A stretch of 64,000 nt of DNA from Phlegmacium glaucopus (GCA_015039465.1 MU130299.1:206476-270475), one strand, 5' to 3'. Counted from the stretch's first letter, positions 42,266-55,383 are shown. Made by a program: numbers and translations. Notes: generated from the sequence alone by a model not told the origin.

Positions 42266-43522
42266 ATGCAATTCTTTGAAGAAATTCCAGAGCACCTCAT
42301 CGAATGGCTCCTGAAACAGCAAATGTTCTGGGTCGCATCTGCGCCACTATCGGCCGACGGCCATGTGAACATATCACCGAAAGGCATTGAGGGCACATTT
42401 CATGTCGACAATTCACGTCGGGTATGGTATGAAGATCTTAGTGGCACAGGTATGTGATCAGCACGACAGAGCGTTCTTATCCACTGACCGTTTCTTTTAG
42501 GCGCTGAAACTGTCTCTCATATACGGGAGAACGGTCGCATCACCATTCTTTTTCATGCATTCGAAGGGCCAGCTCGGATTGTACGACTTTACGGAAAAGG
42601 TCCGATAATTTCCTATTATATTTACTCTATACATCCTCCTCTGAGGAGGTCAAGGGTCAAAATTTCAGACCCTATATCTTATCACCTTCATCTATTTTAA
42701 ATGCATTAGTATTGAAGCGTTCGTCCTCAGGTTTTTACCACGAAATCGGCAGCCCCGAATATGATGACTTGTTGCCTTCGCATATTAGGCAACCCGGATC
42801 ACGCGCGGCGATAGGTTTGGACATTCACAAAGTCGGAACGGTGGGTAGTCTTTGTTACGATCTTTGGATGATATCCTCACAACTTTGATAATTTGGACTA
42901 GACGTGTGGATACGCCGTACCCTACTATCAATTCATCTCCCACCGTTCACAACTTATCGACTGGGCCGCGAGGAAGGAAGCAACAGATCGAGAGCCAAAG
43001 ACATCAACAGTTCATTCTTCTCTCGTGTCCCCTGTCGGCGAATCAACCTCACTCATTCATCCTCAAGGCATGAAGCACTGGTGGGGAATATACAACATCA
43101 GGAGTTTGGATGGCTTACCCGCGTTCTCAGTGGGGATGGGCCTTGGGTTCAAGTTCGAAGTCAACCTTGGACGCCTTCTCCAGGGGAAGCGCGGTGATAT
43201 CCCTGGATCCCAAGTTGAAGTCGCTCGAAAAACCGGCCCTTCGTATCGAGTGATCAATACCACTGCGCTGCATCCAGCTTCACCATCCGATCGAACACCC
43301 AAGATGACCAGTTCAAGTCTGAACTCAATCTTCGAGGCTTCGTCCTTATCACAGGTACTGCGACGTTCCTGCCATGAGGACCTCCCATCTCTGGTCTCCG
43401 CACTCCTTCCACTCTTCATCGCCTTCATTTTAGGCGTGTTACTGGGTCAGATGTACGACAAACGTACTTTCCCACTTTCCCAAGGGGCTGCTCGACTCGG
43501 CTCCTCGTATGTCAATATGTAG
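42266..43522 (+). CDS. Pyridoxamine 5'-phosphate oxidase-like (split-barrel flavin fold) protein with C-terminal membrane anchor
   Basis: Four exons: 42266-42449, 42501-42599, 42731-42840 and 42902-43522. The spliced frame is open throughout. The N-terminus reads MQFFEEIPEHLIEWLLKQQM, then FWVASAPLSADGHVNISPKG and RVWYEDLSGTGAETVSHIRE, NGRITILFHAFEGPARIVRL and YGKG, the pattern of the fungal PNPOx-like family that binds FMN or a related cofactor. PSHIRQPGSRAAIGLDIHKV and CGYAVPYYQFISHRSQL follow. The C-terminal half has LKHWWGIYNIRSLDGLPAFS-like sequence and one hydrophobic segment (LPLFIAFILGVLLGQMY), suggesting a membrane tail. Substrate unknown. Neighbouring genes are unrelated. Confidence 0.87.
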
Positions 43523-46500
43523 AATTTTATTTTAATGACGGTAGATTTCTATACTGGACTGGTATCCTACATATTTTGACTTTAATAGTAACCCTTCAGT
43601 AGATTGCGACCAACAAGATACTTCCATGAGGTCATTCGTAATTTAACTATGTATATGGATTTGAGTGCGATGTAAGACTTAGTTGTACATTAGAAACAGA
43701 TACCCTGATTGAGTTCCGGCAAGAAATGAAATATAAATACGTTCACTATCAATTCATTCCTGATATAACCATGAACATTACTATGCGCATGCTCAAAGTA
43801 CTTCATTGATGTTTGAACTCATTGCGTGATAATTAACCTCGGTCCTTTATATTTAAAATGGTGTTATCTCACTCTAGAACAATATCATCTGGATGATGCT
43901 CGGCGGCTCTACTCAGATAGTAACCACCGGGATGGCGCTTACAGGCTTCACGCTCCCGCGGCGCTGCCTAGTTTTGCTCCAAGTCCGATGTAGGCCGACA
44001 GACAACATAATTTATAACTTCAGTGAAATCTGAATTATATTAATTAGATAAAATTTGCTGCTGGATGTAGATATCTGTAGATGACCATGACTTGTGGACG
44101 TCGACGGGCCTCGTACTTATAGTGAAACTAAGAGGACCCTGAATAGATTTGAAGCAGCCTCTGAGTCTCATTGATCAGAATCATTGCCATCATACATCAA
44201 CTTCAAACTTTCAACCGTGACTGTAAGTTACTCAATACTAATATCATTGAGCAAGAATAGAGGCGCGACTCGGGCCGGCGAGGGTGTTATGTCAAGGGGT
44301 GGCACGAGGCTTTCTATATTCGTCTAACGAAGCAACAGACCAAAATTTCCAGGCGCGCCACTGTCCTGGTTCACTTGACGCGTGACGCGTGTGGTCTAAA
44401 TTACTAATCACGTGATACACTCATGTCGCGTTGCGCGACAACATGGCCTCGCGCTTCATTCTAACTGTCAGAGCATCCCACCCAGTTTATTGGAATTACA
44501 AACGCGATCGAGCTCCGTGATTACTGGAAGTTTCGGAGGCAGATGAAATTTTTTGATTCCTATGTCTGTAGCCTCGTGTACTTACATCGTGTCCATTGGC
44601 ACGATGCATCGCGTTGTACACAGCTTCATTTTACCTCCTATATCAGCGGCTGATAATACTCCGTTTTTACTTGCAACCAGTCTCCAATCTGAATTAAACT
44701 TTAATATTAATATTAAAGTTCAGTACAGCTTGAAGTTTGGTTTGAATTTGGTCCAAATTTGCAAGTCTTTTCGGCTCAACAACGATTGCTATTTCTGGCA
44801 AGAAGCACTGCAATTATGCATGGCCGCCTACTCTTTTCTCAGGCTCTCATTTGGATACTACCAGTGCGACTTCAAATTCTAGCTTCAAGTTGAACTCGTC
44901 ATCACGAAATATTTGCAGCAGCATCGGAGGCCATAATTATCGGTACGCCATATCTAATCAAGCCCGCGAACGCCTTCAACCCTCTTTCCGACATTGACTG
45001 TCATTGTTCTCGATCAAAATAGTTCTTTCCCAAAGTCCCAGGCATATTTTGGGTATTATTTCTACCGCTATATATGTATAACGGAACTTTATAAGGTATC
45101 ATTCTGCCCCTTTCACTTACGTGAATCGGCTCGTAGAAACAACTTGTCAAGGCCAATCGATACCACAAGGGTCGCGGTGCTTTTTCTTGATTCACTACAC
45201 GCTGGAGAGCTGCTTTGCATAGTTTGCTAATCAGGGTTCTCAAGCACTTGATGTTCTCGATGAAACCAGTGGGCAATTGACAATGCGTAGCTAACGCGAC
45301 AGTTCATTCTCTCGACCCCTGGCTTTTCTCCTCCGCTACTCTCGAGGGGGGAGCCGTCGCCTTCTCCTTACTAGAACTTTTCCTTGCTTCGAAAATATCG
45401 ATGCAGAGCCACACTCAAAACACTTTGGCTTTTGCATGGTTTTCGCTCCCCTCCTTACCAACGAATGGATGTTCTCAGATCTCTTGTAGCACTGACAAGT
45501 GCAGATTTTTCCGGCTGACTTGCCGCGATACCTTCGATAAATGCTTACCATCCCACTGGCTAACCGCCCTGACAAGCCGTTAACCCCAGATCTCACAGGC
45601 ATTATTTATTTTCCCTAACCCGAAGTAGCCTCAACTCTTCCCACAGAATGGGGGTCTTATGGCGCCGCGGCTTACTGGCATACAGAATACGAACAACTTA
45701 AATATTCCACCCGTAGAGTAAATTACGTTCTCCTTGGAAATTTCTCGGGACTATTTTGCGCTACTTGAATCTGTTCTGGACATAAGCGAAACGGGGTCAA
45801 TAGCCACCAATATAGGCGAGAAACAGATTCTTGGGTCCATGAGATATCATCGGCTGGTATGGAACATTTTCACGATTCTGCTCGACCTTATGACTCGTTT
45901 ACTGTTCTCACACCTAGTGAAATTACCCAACTTTCAAGCGTTGGCTGTGTAATCACCCCTCCTTTCATGCTCTCATCCAGCGTAAACGCTGAGCTTATTA
46001 TAATGGAATCCACATTTATCCAGTTGTGCTTCTTGGCAGAAAATTCCTTTATCACCTTCAAGTTTGAAACTTAGACATTGGAAGATATTTTCAAGCGTTA
46101 CCAGGGCTTTGCCATGGACTCTCCCGTTATTATTGTTTCCGGAAGCCAGTGTTCTGTCAGTAAGCGTGAGCGAGGCCGTTGTTCGGACACTTTCTATTGT
46201 TTAACTGTCCTCTGGCAGGCCAATTATTACTCGTGTATAGCCATCTATCCCAATCTGTTGTCCCACTTTTAGATGCCTCTCCTTTCTGCCAAGTAACAAT
46301 AATATAAATGATTTTTCACATCCACAAATACCCATTTCATTCGTGACGTGTTCACAATCATCTAATGACCGGCGGCGGGTCATTTTAATTTTTTAATTTG
46401 TCGTTCATTTCGGAATTTTCATTTACCCACTCATGTTATTATTTTTATAAGTACTTAGTGTCGTGCAAAAAATTACTTCGTTGTAAGCATTTTAACACAG

Positions 46501-47622
46501 AGACAGCAGCGGAATGTTTGGTCTGTGGTTCCTAGACCGGTGACCGTCTGTATATGAATTTGTCGAAGATGAACTGGTAATATCGATTAGGCTGGTCACG
46601 AGCCTATGTGGTTCCATCACGGAAGTCGCGCTGAGCGCGTTCAAGCACGTGATTTACATAAATTGACGCGTTGTTCAACCTTATTATTTTGAGAGACTTC
46701 TGGGAACCAGTTGAACGCGGCGGCCGAGTCCATTAAAATCGAGCAAGCTTCAATGCAATTCCTAAACCTCCGATAATTTCTAGGGCGGCACTGAGAACCA
46801 TCATATGGACAAATTTTAGGTCAAGCCAATCAGATCGCTTGAACCTTCACGCTTCACGGGCTGTCACGGTTCCTCACCAAAGCTTGTGAGAAAAACACTG
46901 CCGTACACTAGTGCTAATGATTAACCCATGTTCAAGTTCTCAAACTCTCTTGGCAACCAGAACGCTTCCATGTGAAACTCCCTTTGTTGTTGGACTATAT
47001 TCCCCAAGGCTGTCAGTTCACGACTCTACTAGTACGAGAATGCTTTGTTGCCCAATTGTTGTCAGGTCCCGGCCCACGATAGGAATAGATATGCTATGCT
47101 GCTGGCTGACAATTAGTGGCGAAAATAACATTCGCCTAACTTGCATGGGGTCCTTGGTACACTGTTCCCGAGCTCAGGGACGGACGGGCAACTTGTCTTT
47201 TCGGAAGCTTGCCCTCTTCACTTGATCAATGATCAGAAAACTTTTCTCTCCACGTCGGCTACCCAATTAAGACCACTTTATCCATGAATAGGTAAGTCAT
47301 AGCATTCCCGAGCCATGACTGACCGTGACATCGACTTCTCGTAACAAGTTTTTTCTCTGATCAGACTCGAATTGAAGTTATTTGTGGAGAAACTGTGCTG
47401 TTACGCGTTTAGTGTCTTCAAATGGTAGAAATGAAGCTTTGACCTTCGAGGTGCATGGCTATAAAAGACGCAGAATGCCAAGGATCGTCCATCATTCCGT
47501 GCAATACTTCTTGCGACGCTCTTAATACCTCCCCGTCTTTGTATTTGTTCAACTGGAACACAGAAACGTCCCCCACCTAACCATTCCATCTTTATCCTCA
47601 CGTATCCCAGCACCACTCAACG
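43523..47622. other. 4.1-kb gene-poor stretch
   Basis: Only short, mutually overlapping frames with no family pattern. A perfect 24-bp palindrome of A/T-rich sequence (core CTTTAATATTAATATTAAAG) lies at about 44698-44721. 47450-47622 (TATAAAAGACG near 47460, then a C/T-rich leader) is the likely promoter of the gene at 47623. Confidence 0.5.
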
Positions 47623-48549
47623 ATGGATCAACGCGGTACCTACCCTGCCTTTGTTCCTACAACGGGCGTTGGCAACCACCCGTGGGTTCAAGGACAACGA
47701 ATACAAGGACCCGAAGAACAAGTCATTCCTTCTAGGGTCCCTTTCTTCGTATCCCACATCAATCTTCCATCCACCTCATATACCCAGAACCGTGTCGTGA
47801 ATCATAACCACGAGTCCATAATGTGCGAACAACAACCTGGCGTCGGTATCATGGATCGCAGTTGTCAACTGACCATCCCAACTGAACTCCTTGACGAGCA
47901 GTTCGTCCGACACCAAGCGCTTCCAGCGGTGGGCCTCAAGGAGATTATATTCCTCGGTCCTCATCCCGATTCCGCTCAACACTTTCTAAACTCCCGAGAT
48001 GTCTTCATCACGAGAGTTATGCAAGTCCTCGAGAAAGTTCAGTCCCTTAAGAAAGTGACTTTCTCCCTAGATTTGACACACCTCGGAGGGATCTTTGCAA
48101 CGCTGGCCGCGATTCCTGACATGGAGGAAATAGTCCTCACACTACCAACTACATTCACGCTTCAACCCCATTCTGTGGAGATGCTCCACATCCAGAATGC
48201 CTTCGTCAATGGTTTGAAGTCTTTCGGACATCTGAAGCGGTTGACGATCCCAACGGAGCTCGTTACAGCTTTCATGCTTTCTTTTTTGGCGAATTTACCC
48301 TGCCTCGAGTCTCTTACTGTCAAGTCTTCCCCTCTCCCTGGCCCCTCTAATCATCAACACCCCTTTCCAGCATGGAGCACATACCGGGCTCAAGCAGAGT
48401 GTCCTGGTTTTATCTTCCTCACCCATTTAAGCGGATTTGATCCTCGAGGACACTTCAAGCAGTTGTCCCATTTAGAACTGGGTGCACCGTTAACTGAAAG
48501 CTCGTATGCGACTTTGAAAGTATTGTTTCCGAAGGCCCACATCTGTTGA
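47623..48549 (+). CDS. Uncharacterised single-exon protein, LRR/F-box-protein-like
   Basis: A 308-codon uninterrupted frame. The N-terminal 90 residues are polar. From there alternating strands and helices appear: LKEIIFLGPHPDS, QSLKKVTFSLDLTHLGGIFA, MEEIVLTLPTTF, FGHLKRLTIPTELVTAFMLS, LPCLESLTVKSSPL and FKQLSHLELGAPLTESSYAT. The repeated LxxLxL spacing resembles degenerate leucine-rich repeats of basidiomycete F-box-family proteins, but no F-box is visible. A TATA-like box lies about 160 bp upstream. Length and codon pattern support a real gene; the function is unknown. Confidence 0.7.
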   Translation: MDQRGTYPAFVPTTGVGNHPWVQGQRIQGPEEQVIPSRVPFFVSHINLPSTSYTQNRVVNHNHESIMCEQQPGVGIMDRSCQLTIPTELLDEQFVRHQALPAVGLKEIIFLGPHPDSAQHFLNSRDVFITRVMQVLEKVQSLKKVTFSLDLTHLGGIFATLAAIPDMEEIVLTLPTTFTLQPHSVEMLHIQNAFVNGLKSFGHLKRLTIPTELVTAFMLSFLANLPCLESLTVKSSPLPGPSNHQHPFPAWSTYRAQAECPGFIFLTHLSGFDPRGHFKQLSHLELGAPLTESSYATLKVLFPKAHIC

Positions 48550-49330
48550 ACGGAGCTAAATGCCGCCCCCTGCATCCTTGGACTTCCCACTCCTGGCAAA
48601 TCATTCTTATAACTATGTAATTTCAAGTATCCACGCTTAGGTCTAGCCTGAGCCACGTAGCTTGTATATTTACTATCCTCATTTATTTCATCAGCAAACA
48701 CGTACTGTAGTTACTATGGACATTATTTCGCGCTGTGTTCTACATACAAGTCGTTCCCTATTCAATAGACCGAAACTCAAATTACCAATTACGCGTGTAC
48801 TGGCGGGGCGTGAGTGTCCTTTCCAATTGAATTTAACACTAGCCTGTTTTCTCTCTCTCTGAGTGCCAACTCCCCCAAACCCCCTTCTTCCTCGTCGATG
48901 ATTGATCCTTCTTGTTGTACAACCATGCCTTAGTATATATGTTCTGACAGTTTCTGATGATCAGGCCGCCAGCGTGCATACGGGGATACTTAGTTATCGA
49001 TTTTCACGCACTGCCGTTATTTGAGTAATAGAATGGTTATTGTTAATTTTAGGGAACTGACATGTGGGCGGGGAAAAATAATTAGTTGTTATAGATACAA
49101 ATAGTAGGGAAATTTATAAGGTAAAGAGGGTTAGTAAGTCATTCATCGTTACTAGACCTGTTCGAGAGCCTTGCGTATTAAGAAGTAGGACGTTTGTGTT
49201 AGGTTGCTACGCAGCATGAGTATATATTTAGAGAAACCGCCGAGTTTGGTCACGGAGGTACGGTCCTATTGAATGAAGATAGGATTTTCGGGGTAATCCC
49301 TGGGGCAGGCCTTTACTCTATCTCTGTTTT
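48550..49330. other. Intergenic stretch
   Basis: 3' region of the preceding gene and AT-rich sequence; nothing supported. Confidence 0.5.
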
Positions 49331-49336
49331 CAAGAA

Positions 49337-50095
49337 TTGACCATCAAATATCCGTTAGGCTCGTGCCACCGGGGATCTGTTGTTGAGCAGATTCATTCAT
49401 TAACAGGGTTCGCTTTGGTAAATGGGGAAATTTTCCGTCTTCCAGGATCGTCTTTGCGATGGGTAAGATACCTATCTCGTATTTCGGGGTCGGAATCGAA
49501 TGTCCGTCTGCGAGATCTTGAAGTGCACGGTAAGGTGGTGGTAATATTACATGCGTGAAACAATCAATGTCATTCTCAGGCGGCTATAATGAAAACGTCA
49601 ACATATCAACCGGGCCCAATGGCGGTTGGTAGTAAATTCAGAATCGTATGCGTACCGTTGTTTCGAAATCCCACTCTCGTGGGTCACAGTTTGAACTTTA
49701 TGAAAGTTTTGAGAGTTGTATGTATGGTAACTGATGAATTTATAATTGAATGGTGAACGAAAAGAAATTACTTACGGCAATGTTAGACCCTTCCAAAAAA
49801 GTGGATACGATACTGAAGGGTATCGGTACCTTGGTCAACATGGATTTACGTTCCAGTCCCGGTTCCGAATGTTCTTCCTGAGGAGATGGGTATCGAAGGC
49901 CAAGGTTTATAGGTTGTCACTACATGCGCGTAGCAAGGCGACGAGCAGCCTATATGCTGTGCAGTCGTTACCTCTACAGTTTACACCTACTTGATGGGCG
50001 GTCAATATTCAATTATCAATGGCAATTCGCAAGTCATGACCACTGGAATGGAAGCAGTCACCTGTACCGCCTCCGTTGCCTTACTGTCGAACAAC
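49337..50095 (+). CDS. Candidate multi-exon gene, poorly resolved
   Basis: A frame with FALVNGEIFRLPGSSLRWVR and NVRLRDLEVHG reaches a GTAAGG donor at about 49530. A 50-nt intron ends CTCAG, and the frame continues GYNENVNISTGPNGG. Later pieces read EITYGNVRPFQKSGYDTEGY, RYLGQHGFTFQSR and MGGQYSIINGNSQVMTTGME. Splice signals and composition suggest a real basidiomycete gene, but the connections and ends are uncertain and the family is not recognised. The first frame opens with TTG or an upstream exon. Confidence 0.35.
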
Positions 50096-51212
50096 TAGTA
50101 CACGTGGATTTTCTTCATTGGGCAGAGTAAGGTAAAGTACTCGGCCATAATTGCGTTTTTGGGCCCGAGCCGATATATGGGGTATAGGCCGCATGGATAC
50201 CGAAAGGAGGCAAATGAGCGCCGGAGGCGGGTACTTTTAAGACATAGCCTTGTGGGAATATCAACTCATCACTTTGCATCCGTGCAGTCATATTTTTTTT
50301 TTGGCAATGCACTTGCACTGCACAGTAACATTGCTCTCTGAATGAAGTGTATGTGGGGCCCGCTACCTTAACCGAACAGGTTCCAGCAGGCTAAAAGAGA
50401 ACGGCCTTTAGTAAAGAACGCTAAGAAATGCCGTGAATAAGTTTTTACACAAAAGTTTATAAAAAGTTTGACGCGTAACATGACTTGGCAATTGGCTGGA
50501 AGTGGGACAGAGGTGGGATACTAATGTCGTGATATAGTGAAATTCAGCGTGTACCCTCTTCTGCGAAGAGACACATGAATGAAATCGGGGGATGAGCCAA
50601 TTGGAGTGAGGCAACCAAAAAAGGAAATCGTTCGCCATTGGAGCTAAATTTAAAATTTAAAATTGTTTGAATCATCGGAAATTATAATTTTTTTTTTTGG
50701 TTGGTTGCACATGAACGACCACCTGCTCTCGATGGCTGCACCTCCTCTCACAGTCCGTTATTTGTTCCTCCTCCTCCTCCTACCACTAACTGAACTGGTT
50801 ATAGCAATCCGATGCAGTCACCAGCCTACTATCCCTATCTATAGCAGCAGCTTCTGCTCCAATCCCCCCATTGGGCGCTAACCCCACCTCCTCTTCACCA
50901 CGCCAACAGCCGACGCAACTATCTTCAACTAGTAAACACCATCGTCGTTTGGGATCTACAGGAAAGATGAGGCGAAGACTCAGCGATGCTCGTGAAGCGT
51001 GTACCCGTCCTCTGTACGTTCACACACCCTCTTTGTTCCGACTTGACCTACCTTTCCTCAACAGACTAGCATCAAATCCGGCTGCTCTTTCTCTCGCTTC
51101 ATTATCCCTATCTGCCTCTCCTCCATCCACAATACAAACTACTACCTCAACTTCCTTTGGCGCCATATGCAAACCTCTCGCTCCTAAACCTCATTCCAAT
51201 TCTATTCATATT
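50096..51212. other. Intergenic region and 5' leader of the zinc-finger gene
   Basis: AT-rich to 50700, then C/T-rich. The reading frame of the zinc-finger gene is open from 50871 and has an in-frame ATG at 50967, so translation could start upstream of the chosen ATG. Confidence 0.5.
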
Positions 51213-52704
51213 ATGTCAGGCTCTGCACCAAATCCTGTACATGTATCTTCAAGCGATAACTTTTCCTTGCTGGCTTCTGCTGCTACGGCGGCTCCGCCTG
51301 CTGCTGCGGGATTACCCGTGGGCAATACGGAACACAGCGATACTACTTCCACCACTCCCATCCCCATCTCAAATGGAAAGGCCGGGGCTAAGAAACGCGG
51401 TATCGATTACAAATGCGAGAGTTGTTCCAAAGTCCGTTAAAGTCCCAATTTAAATAAAATTTATTCAAACAATTCATCCTAGGTGTACCGTCATCCGAAC
51501 TGCCTCAACAAACACCGTTGGGAACATACTCGTCAGTGGCGAGAAGCATCCAAGTTTGTATTGAGCAAACACCAGCAAGTTCAGTTACTCGAGGTACGCT
51601 GTAATTACATTTTCTCATGTTACCGAATCATTAAACCTCTTTTTTTCTTAGGCAGCGGCCATCCTATCCTTCATGGGTAAACAGCCAGCTTCGCTCCCTG
51701 AAGACCGTTCGGAATGGCCTTCTTTTCTCTCAGGTGGTTCATTACCCAAAGTTGAACCTGTCGGAGGTACCTCATCTGTCCCTTCTACGTCTACCTCTGC
51801 GTCTTCTATTCCTTCTGCATCCTCTTTAGGTCTTCCTTCCTCAGGCATTTCTTCAACTACTTCCACATCGAGTCTTTCTCACCTCCATACCTCGTCTACC
51901 CCAACTCATTCCATCCACCCAATTTCATCTTCGGTTCCTAACCCCCAACCTTCGGGTCCTAGGTTACACGACTATGCGCTTAAAGCTCCAGGTGGTAAAG
52001 TCGTTGTGACCCAGGTAAGACCTGGCTTATTGCTTGGGGTTAACAGTAATGGCGATCCGTCGATCCCTTCTGCAACCGGCACAGCGTCGTATCCGATGTC
52101 GATGCCTGTCCAGCAGTTTACACCTACCCGGACCACTCGTCATGGCTATGGTTATGATTATGGGCATATGCCAGTAGTTGCTCCTGTTCCTACTCTAGGT
52201 ACAGGAGGTTCTCACCTATTAAACGGGAATGGGATTGGGAACCACCCAACTTGGTCCCTCCCGAACTCATCTATGCGTTCTGTTTCTCATGGGAGGAGTT
52301 TATCTTCTCTCAGTGGAAGCGTCAGTGCCCAGAGTGAGGATGGGGATATTGAGATTGAGATTGAAGATGGGGATGAAGATGATGAGAAAGGTGGGTATGG
52401 GAGAGGGAGAGTGTATGGTAGAACTGGGATGGGGATTGATGTGGAAGGAGATGCGGATGGTATGGATGACGAAGGCGAGGAAGATGACGATGACGATGAA
52501 CATTATGGTCATAACCATGGCCGTAACCACGAAAGGGACGAACATCACGACAACGACGACGGGGACCAGACTCAGAATGAGACCCATCACCATACACATT
52601 ATGCCTCCCGTTATACCGCTCCTCGTATGGATACGGCCAGCCAAGTGAAACCTAGGTGGGACGGAGTGGGTATGGATATGGATATTGATATGGACATGGA
52701 TTGA
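51213..52704 (+). CDS. C2H2-type zinc-finger protein with acidic His-rich tail
   Basis: Three exons: 51213-51431, 51483-51593 and 51652-52704. The conserved core spans the first splice sites: KRGIDYKCESCSK, VYRHPNCLNKHRWEHTRQWR and EASKFVLSKHQQVQLLE, then AAAILSFMGKQPASLPEDRS and WPSFLSGGSLP. This is one C2H2-like finger (Cx2C..H) with a long conserved C-terminal helix, found in fungal nuclear proteins of unknown target. The rest is Ser/Pro-rich and ends in an acidic tract and a His/Asn/Asp-rich stretch (HYGHNHGRNHERDEHHDND), then repeated MD. Probably nuclear and DNA-binding. The start MSGSAPNPVHVSSS was preferred because the core starts soon after; ATG 50967 is an alternative. Confidence 0.8.
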
Positions 52705-53668
52705 TATCAGGTTGCTTTCGGCTTTCGGCTTCGGCTTCCGTACAATTGAAGCTCAGCGAAACTATTTCATGGCCACTCCACTTGGTCATCCATTCTCTTC
52801 AGCACTATCTGGTTCCCATCACGAGTTTCTGGGGCGCAATGTAGTTCGTTCAAGGATCGATGGACGTTGTACAACTCTTTTTCAACAGCTTTTGATGATT
52901 TGTGGGACCTTTTTTTGTATAGCGTTTTTTTTCCCCATTCCATCACGTCTGCTTAAATCTTTTTTTTCCGCTCTCCCTTCGCAACACAATTTCTTTTCTT
53001 TGTTTCACTTTTCCTCATGATCTTCCATCTGTGTACCACCACCATCACCACCCACTCGGAGTTACCACATCCACACATCCACTACTCGTTCCTCATTACT
53101 GATAGGTGCTGTCGTTTTTTTGTTTTGTTTATTATCATTGTTTCTGTACTACTTTTGTGATACTCTGTAAACTTGTATAAATAATGAATAAAAACAATTC
53201 AAATCCCTGAAGTGGTCCACCTGGTTTTTTGCTATGTTCTTTTTTTTTTCTTTTTTTGCTTTTTTTACCTTCTGTTTCCTTTATTCTATTTCTCCCTGCC
53301 TCAAACTTTTTGTACTCTCTCTGTCCTTTCCTTTCTTCTATCTCATGGTTACTTTATAATACCAGATGAATCAGTTTATATTTCCCTCAAATCCTTCATT
53401 TAAATTTCCTTCTCTCCTTTTCAATCAATCAACATCAAACCCATCCAGATTCCAAATCTTATTCACCCTGTGTCTTGTTGGGAGGGTGGGATTGCTTTTG
53501 ATGTGTGCTACTCTTGTAAATATATATATAAAGAATTGGGCAGAAAAGAAAAAAAAGTGTAGAGGGGATGGGAAAAGGAGGAGAAAAAGAATGTGTCACA
53601 AACAGCTGGTATGCTCAGTCAACCCCCACCTTATTTTCCCATTTACATCCCTTGGTTATCCAACCTGC
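52705..53668. other. 3' UTR and intergenic region
   Basis: T-rich; AATAAA-like signals at about 53185. No gene. Confidence 0.6.
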
Positions 53669-54035
53669 ATCAGCAAACTCTGATTTTCGGCTATAGCAGC
53701 TCATAGTGCCGGCTCTAGCTCAGTTAGCGTGATATAGCATCAGACTGCTACCAAGCAGTCTGTAACATTGTCTAGGTTATTATGTAGTGCTCTGTAGTTC
53801 CATTCCCTTTTATTTTATTTTTTAATACCCTCTAATTGTAAATTTTATTTAAGTTCAAAAGACCAACCCTAAACATGGTCTGTGCACTACATCAAATTAC
53901 CATCTATGTAAGTTCAACCAACACTTCTCACACCACCACCGTCATTGTCACCACCACCATCACATCATCATCAACATCATCATTGTTGTTGTTGTCATCA
54001 CCACCACCACCACCAGCATGTCCACAACAACAATG

Positions 54036-54593
54036 TAGTGATGGAAAAATTTGGTTCTGAACTTCAGTTTGAACCCGAACCATCCTGAACTGAACCTAGA
54101 GTTCAGTTCATGGTTCTGTAAAATAGCTGAACCAAACCTACAGTTCAGTTCAGGGTTCAGCTGTTGGGATGCTGGTTTGAACTGGTTTGAACTACAATAT
54201 TTCAGAAGACCAAATCCCAGAGAAAAATGAATAAAATTGAGCTACTGACATAAAAAAAAATCAAAAATGTTATTCTAATTTTGGTATAGCTCTATGCCTG
54301 GCTTTGATTCAACCAAAAAAAGTAATTTTGATGTGCCAAATAGCATCAATCCAAAGTTCACACAATATCTTACACTGGAGAAGAGAACAGATACTACCTT
54401 GAATAAGAACTCCTTATATGTTTATTAAATATATGAGATAGATTTTACTGTTTTCAAAAATTTTAAGGTCAAAATAGGGCTTTCAAAAAATTTCCCAGGC
54501 TATAGTGGTTTGAACCAGAACCGAACCTGAACCTAAGGTTCAGTTCATGGTTCAGCAATATACCCTGAACTGAACTGAACTTTTCCATCACTA
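54036..54593. mobile_element. hAT-type MITE 1
   Basis: 558 bp. The ends TAGTGATGGAAAA and TTTTCCATCACTA are inverted, flanked by a perfect 8-bp duplication CAACAATG (54028-54035 and 54594-54601). Subterminal regions are dense in GAACC/GGTTC. 8-bp duplications and TAGxGATG-like ends point to the hAT superfamily. Confidence 0.93.
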
Positions 54594-54679
54594 CAACAAT
54601 GTAAGTCAACTTTACTTTATTTTAATTGTCTTAGCCTACTAACTATGAATGACTAGGCTTATTTTTCTGGATAACCTAC

Positions 54680-54860
54680 AATGGCCAGCAACGGACCAGC
54701 GATGACCAACAAGGGCCAGCGACAACCAACAAAGGCCAACAAAGGCCTACAATGGCCTACAATGGCCTACAATGGCCTACAACAGCAACAATGGCCTACG
54801 ATGGCCAACAAAGGCCAACAATGCCTATGACGGCCAACAAAGGCCTACAAAGGCCGCATG
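54680..54860 (+). repeat. Tandem repeat of CTACAATGGC / CCAACAAAGG units
   Basis: About fifteen imperfect 10-12-bp units (GGCCTACAAT, GGCCAACAAA) in a row, inside the CATCAGCAAA-type element. Confidence 0.85.
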
Positions 54861-55274
54861 TGTAGTCTACATAGATAATATTGTTTTCTGTACTTTAACT
54901 TAGTACTCTTTCAATAAAAATTTATTCCATGTACTTGCCAGTGGTGTTGAAAATGAATTGAAAACTGAAGAAATCAACCAGTAGCATTTGAAAACTGAGC
55001 TTACTATGAAGTGCTACAGAGTACTATAGACTGGCTAAGTGATGCTATGTAGTGCTATGTAGCGTCTGCAGGACACTACAGAAATAGGGACCCATGCTAT
55101 GGCACTATGGTGCTATAGAGCATTACATAATGGTCTGTAGCTGAGCCACAGTTTGCTGATGTATACCTCTTTTCCCCTTCTTTTTCCTTATCATTAGTCT
55201 GTGCCCTTCTACCTGTGCTTTACCCTTTGCCCTTACACTTCTATTACTATTCTTGGACTACCAAGGCTATGGAC

Positions 55275-55348
55275 TAGGGATGCCAAAGTTCAGTTTGGTT
55301 TGGTTCAGCACCCATTTTGTCAGAACCAGAACAAGAACCACCTAGAAA

Positions 55349-55383
<35 letters not shown>

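Larger units (their letters stand above)
53669..55160. mobile_element. CATCAGCAAA-type non-autonomous element with nested hAT MITE
   Basis: Left end ATCAGCAAACTCTGATTTTC and right end CACAGTTTGCTGAT form short inverted termini like those at 11915-12314. Inside are a tRNA-like fold (about 53707-53775), (CAC)n/(CAT)n microsatellites (53920-54015), the hAT MITE at 54036-54593 and a CTACAATGGC tandem array. No coding capacity; no clear target duplication. Confidence 0.55.
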
